Made by a program: the position numbers and the translations under genes
Part shown: positions 63,831 through 64,000 of the stretch, piece by piece
How positions within the stretch are numbered: position 1 is the first letter of the stretch
Layout: every line of letters begins with the position of its first letter
DNA from: Croceivirga sp.
GTDB lineage: Bacteria > Bacteroidota > Bacteroidia > Flavobacteriales > Flavobacteriaceae
Direction: 5' to 3'
NCBI GenBank assembly: GCA_028284665.1
Contig: JANQRG010000005.1
Span: forward strand, 17,324 to 81,323
Length of the DNA stretch: 64,000 nt
Notes under the pieces: model-generated
What the model saw: the letters and a program-made list of their open reading frames with translations, nothing else
Told to the model about the DNA's origin: nothing
Databases searched by the model: none

Positions 63831-63960
63831 GTTCGAGTGATTTTGAGGTACGAAAAATCGTATCGAGAACCAATCTGAGAGATAAAACTCTTGCCTGTCT
63901 GCCGACAGGTAGATTTTCGATACAAATTTTACTCATTTCAATCGTAAAATTCACTCGAAC
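63831..63960. repeat. Imperfect inverted repeat, dispersed flavobacterial type
   Basis: Outer arms GTTCGAGTGA (63831-63840) and TCACTCGAAC (63951-63960) are perfect complements. The adjacent sequence (TATCGA 63861-63866, TCGATA 63917-63922) continues the symmetry with mismatches. In the centre, CCTGTC (63894-63899) and GACAGG (63904-63909) form a small hairpin. It follows sucB with no open gene. Its motif (GTTCGAGTGA and TCGATAC) is one I have met repeatedly in flavobacterial genomes, but copy number cannot be counted here. Confidence 0.6.
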
Positions 63961-64000
63961 TGACGAGTTTATCTCAAAATGCACAACGAGTTATATTTTA

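Noticed and set aside
63781..63984. 67-codon minus frame after sucB
   Set aside because: It falls within the inverted repeat; composition follows the repeat and no domain is seen.

Overview
The window reads as a single contiguous stretch of a chromosome from a marine-type Flavobacteriaceae (Bacteroidota). The evidence is the fused cbb3 oxidase subunit CcoNO, TonB-type outer-membrane proteins, a GTP-type PEP carboxykinase, Crp/Fnr paralogues with Cys-containing N-termini, many AraC regulators, moderate GC, and promoters built on the Bacteroidota -7 element TAnnTTTG. I see no rRNA, tRNA, CRISPR array, prophage or insertion sequence. The species cannot be named from sequence alone.

Layout. 1-1.4 kb: the 3' end of an oxoamine-synthase/GNAT fusion gene. 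1.6-4.3 kb: a large outer-membrane beta-barrel protein. 4.6-8.5 kb: a TetR / GMC oxidoreductase / small subunit / TIM-barrel operon, probably for oxidising sugars at a keto position, with a perfect palindromic operator. 8.7-11.2 kb (minus strand): VOC, SRPBCC and AlkD-like housekeeping genes. 11.5-21.6 kb: a mixed accessory region with three AraC-type regulators, a lipoprotein hydrolase, a phytanoyl-CoA dioxygenase-like gene opposite a GPH sugar symporter, an alpha/beta hydrolase, a saccharopine-dehydrogenase-like protein, DoxX and a barrel protein. 21.7-26.4 kb: a redox-flavoured locus, with a Kef-type antiporter and glutaredoxin-like protein divergent from a cyclic-nucleotide-domain histidine kinase and a response regulator fused to a cysteine-less thioredoxin-reductase module.

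26.7-53.7 kb is the core of the window: two Crp/Fnr regulators, three universal stress proteins, the copper ATPase CcoI, the cbb3 oxidase set (ccoS-ccoNO-ccoQ-ccoP-ccoG-ccoH-TSUP), a CoA-transferase, a CBS protein, oxygen-independent coproporphyrinogen dehydrogenase (hemN), a GCS2-CBS ligase with an aspartoacylase-like partner, TonB, an SLC13 carrier, PEP carboxykinase and phosphofructokinase. Eight Fnr-like palindromes of the form TGAYANNNRTCA lie in its intergenic regions. Seven have a TAnnTTTG-like -7 element exactly 23 nt downstream, pointing towards the adjacent gene; the eighth fits less well. This is the geometry of an Fnr-type activator at about -41.5, so I read the region as a low-oxygen regulon. 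These predicted transcription starts also decide several start codons.

53.7-64 kb: a 49-residue membrane protein, a sugar MFS carrier, Kdo transferase, a DegT aminotransferase, GalE, a small barrel protein, and the 2-oxoglutarate dehydrogenase E1 and E2 genes. The window ends in an imperfect inverted repeat of the kind dispersed in flavobacterial genomes.

The strongest candidates for something undescribed are the fixed-spacing Fnr-like regulon, the GCS2-CBS/aspartoacylase pair inside it, and the kinase plus response-regulator/thioredoxin-reductase pair.
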